Shown: in pieces, positions 62,711 to 64,000 of the stretch
Layout of the letters: the number at the start of each line of letters is the position of its first letter
Position numbering within the stretch: position 1 is the first letter of the stretch
Assembly (NCBI RefSeq): GCF_000524195.1
Contig: NW_020170460.1
Coordinates: 84,659 to 148,658 of the forward strand
Direction: 5' to 3'
DNA: 64,000 nt
Source: Echinococcus granulosus
Taxonomy: Eukaryota > Platyhelminthes > Cestoda > Cyclophyllidea > Taeniidae
Program-made: the position numbers and the translations under genes
The notes under the pieces: generated by a model
What the model was told of the DNA's origin: nothing
Seen by the model: only the letters and a program-made list of their open reading frames with translations
The model's database searches: none

Positions 62711-63943
62711 GTGAGTGGGAAAGATCGACACCGTCATTTATCATTCAAATGAGCTTATAAATATGATCGGTTGTCAATCTACAATGAGTGGTCAAAATGC
62801 TTCCTTCCATATTTTGATGACACCTAGTCACAAATACGGCTGGTACTACATTTTGGACTTGAGGCAGTCATAAGTCAGGGTATAGGTGCATCAAAACTCG
62901 CGTCCAACTTTTCCCAATGCAGTCAGCGTCCTCACAGTAAGCAAATTGCTGAAGAAGGTAACATTTTTGTTCCGGCCACATCTTCTACCTATGCCTGAAC
63001 GCTACCCCCTTCCTTTTGCAGTCATCCTCAACCCAAGGTACTAATTTTCCACACCAATCTGTTAGAACGCCAGACTGCTTAGGCAGAAATAATTCCACAG
63101 CACAAGTAATCACCTCCTCCACTATTATCCCTCACATTGCCTGGGTTCCAGTTCATTTCCTACGATGTGTCCCTATCCCAATCACCCGTTGATAGAATGC
63201 CTCTTCAATTAGCCGCAGAAGTTACCACATTCAAAGGCTCTCATATGGTCAAAAGGATGCCTGTTTCTTGCATTTCCGCTTCTCCACAAAGTCTGGGAAT
63301 GCATATTATCAATTCGCCAGGAATGGAACCATGATGGCGGTTTTCACCTTTAATTGGTGCTCAAAATGTTCACCAAGAAACCGATTTCGGTGTCAACCCT
63401 CCCAATGGGGTGATAAAGTTCCCTGATTTATTTAACACCACGACTGAAAGTTACTCAGAGAATATTCGCAAGTTTATGGACAGACGTCGGTTAACTGCTT
63501 TGTAGCAAATTTTTTACCTTTTCTGCAGTGACGCATCACATCACGCCCAAATAACTAACGTGACTGCTTTCTAGTTCTTTCCATAGGCACTGTAATCCTC
63601 CAGCCACACTTGAAATGTTTTAAGCAGTGAGGCTTACGAAAGGGCAAACGCAGAAGTGGAATTTTGATTTTAATCTAATTGCTGAATGAAGAAGTGCTTT
63701 TTGATGTCTCCACTGGGAGCCATTGCCTGAAAACATCTTTCTGCCAATCTCCTTCAATTTTGTCGTCTATTGATACTTAAGGTTACAGTGGCAATGCTTT
63801 CACTAATGCGGTTGACTTCAGGGCACACTTGAAATTCTCTTGAATCCACTTCAAAACTTTTCATTCCGCAGGCGAATCCTACATTGCTCTCTCAAGATAT
63901 TGTCGTTTAGCTGGCAAAAAAAATTACTACCAGTGGTTTGAGC

Positions 63944-63955
63944 GTGTGTGTGTGT
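63944..63955 (+). repeat. Short (GT)6 run
   Basis: A 12-nt GT run close to the right edge, downstream of FLVCR exon 7. Confidence 0.8.
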
Positions 63956-64000
63956 AGGATTTCGTGGACTACACACTGTAGCGCGTCGTCCTTCGATTGC

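Overview
This is a eukaryotic, protein-coding nuclear window. It has AT-rich introns, GC-richer exons, GT-AG splice sites and the standard genetic code. It carries parts or all of four conserved animal genes. The four models below were built by hand from splice sites, reading-frame phase and family resemblance. Every exon junction listed keeps the frame, with the few ambiguous junctions named. Intron sizes range from about 40 nt to several kilobases. Together with the rather divergent protein sequences, this suggests an invertebrate, and a parasitic flatworm (cestode or trematode) is my best guess. The species cannot be established from the sequence alone. The assembly has one 100-N placeholder gap, at 25243-25342.

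Layout. (1) Bases 1-31458, minus strand: the 5' part of a VPS13D gene, 22 exons and about 2,512 codons, from the N-terminal chorein domain (start codon at 31447) to an exon that runs off the left edge of the window. The family's UBA, SHR-BD/VAB, APT1/ATG2-C and PH regions would lie outside. (2) Bases 33854-37681, minus strand: a complete five-exon gene for the mitochondrial Bax-inhibitor-1 family protein GHITM (TMBIM5). (3) Bases 42632-48051, plus strand: a complete ten-exon gene with a Slac2-type Rab-binding domain (helix, C4-C4 zinc finger, WFY motif). It is most like MYRIP/melanophilin and lacks C2 domains. (4) Bases 49153 to beyond 62710, plus strand: seven exons of a major-facilitator transporter of the FLVCR1/FLVCR2 (SLC49) family; the 3' end lies off the right edge.

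VPS13D and GHITM lie in tandem on the minus strand, and the Slac2-like gene and the FLVCR gene in tandem on the plus strand. The two pairs therefore diverge from a 4.9-kb intergenic region at 37.7-42.6 kb. The genes are not an operon. VPS13D (inter-organelle lipid transfer), GHITM (mitochondrial inner membrane) and FLVCR (choline import in vertebrates) all touch mitochondrial or phospholipid biology, but nothing in the sequence shows that this neighbourhood is functional.

I see no CRISPR array, prokaryotic system, rRNA or convincing tRNA gene. The main observations are a phospho-FFAT-like motif kept in a small acidic VPS13D exon, a GC-AG intron in the FLVCR gene, a 13-nt microexon in the Slac2-like gene, acceptor sites exactly 11 nt upstream of two start codons, and an unassigned pair of open exon-like blocks on the plus strand between VPS13D and GHITM.
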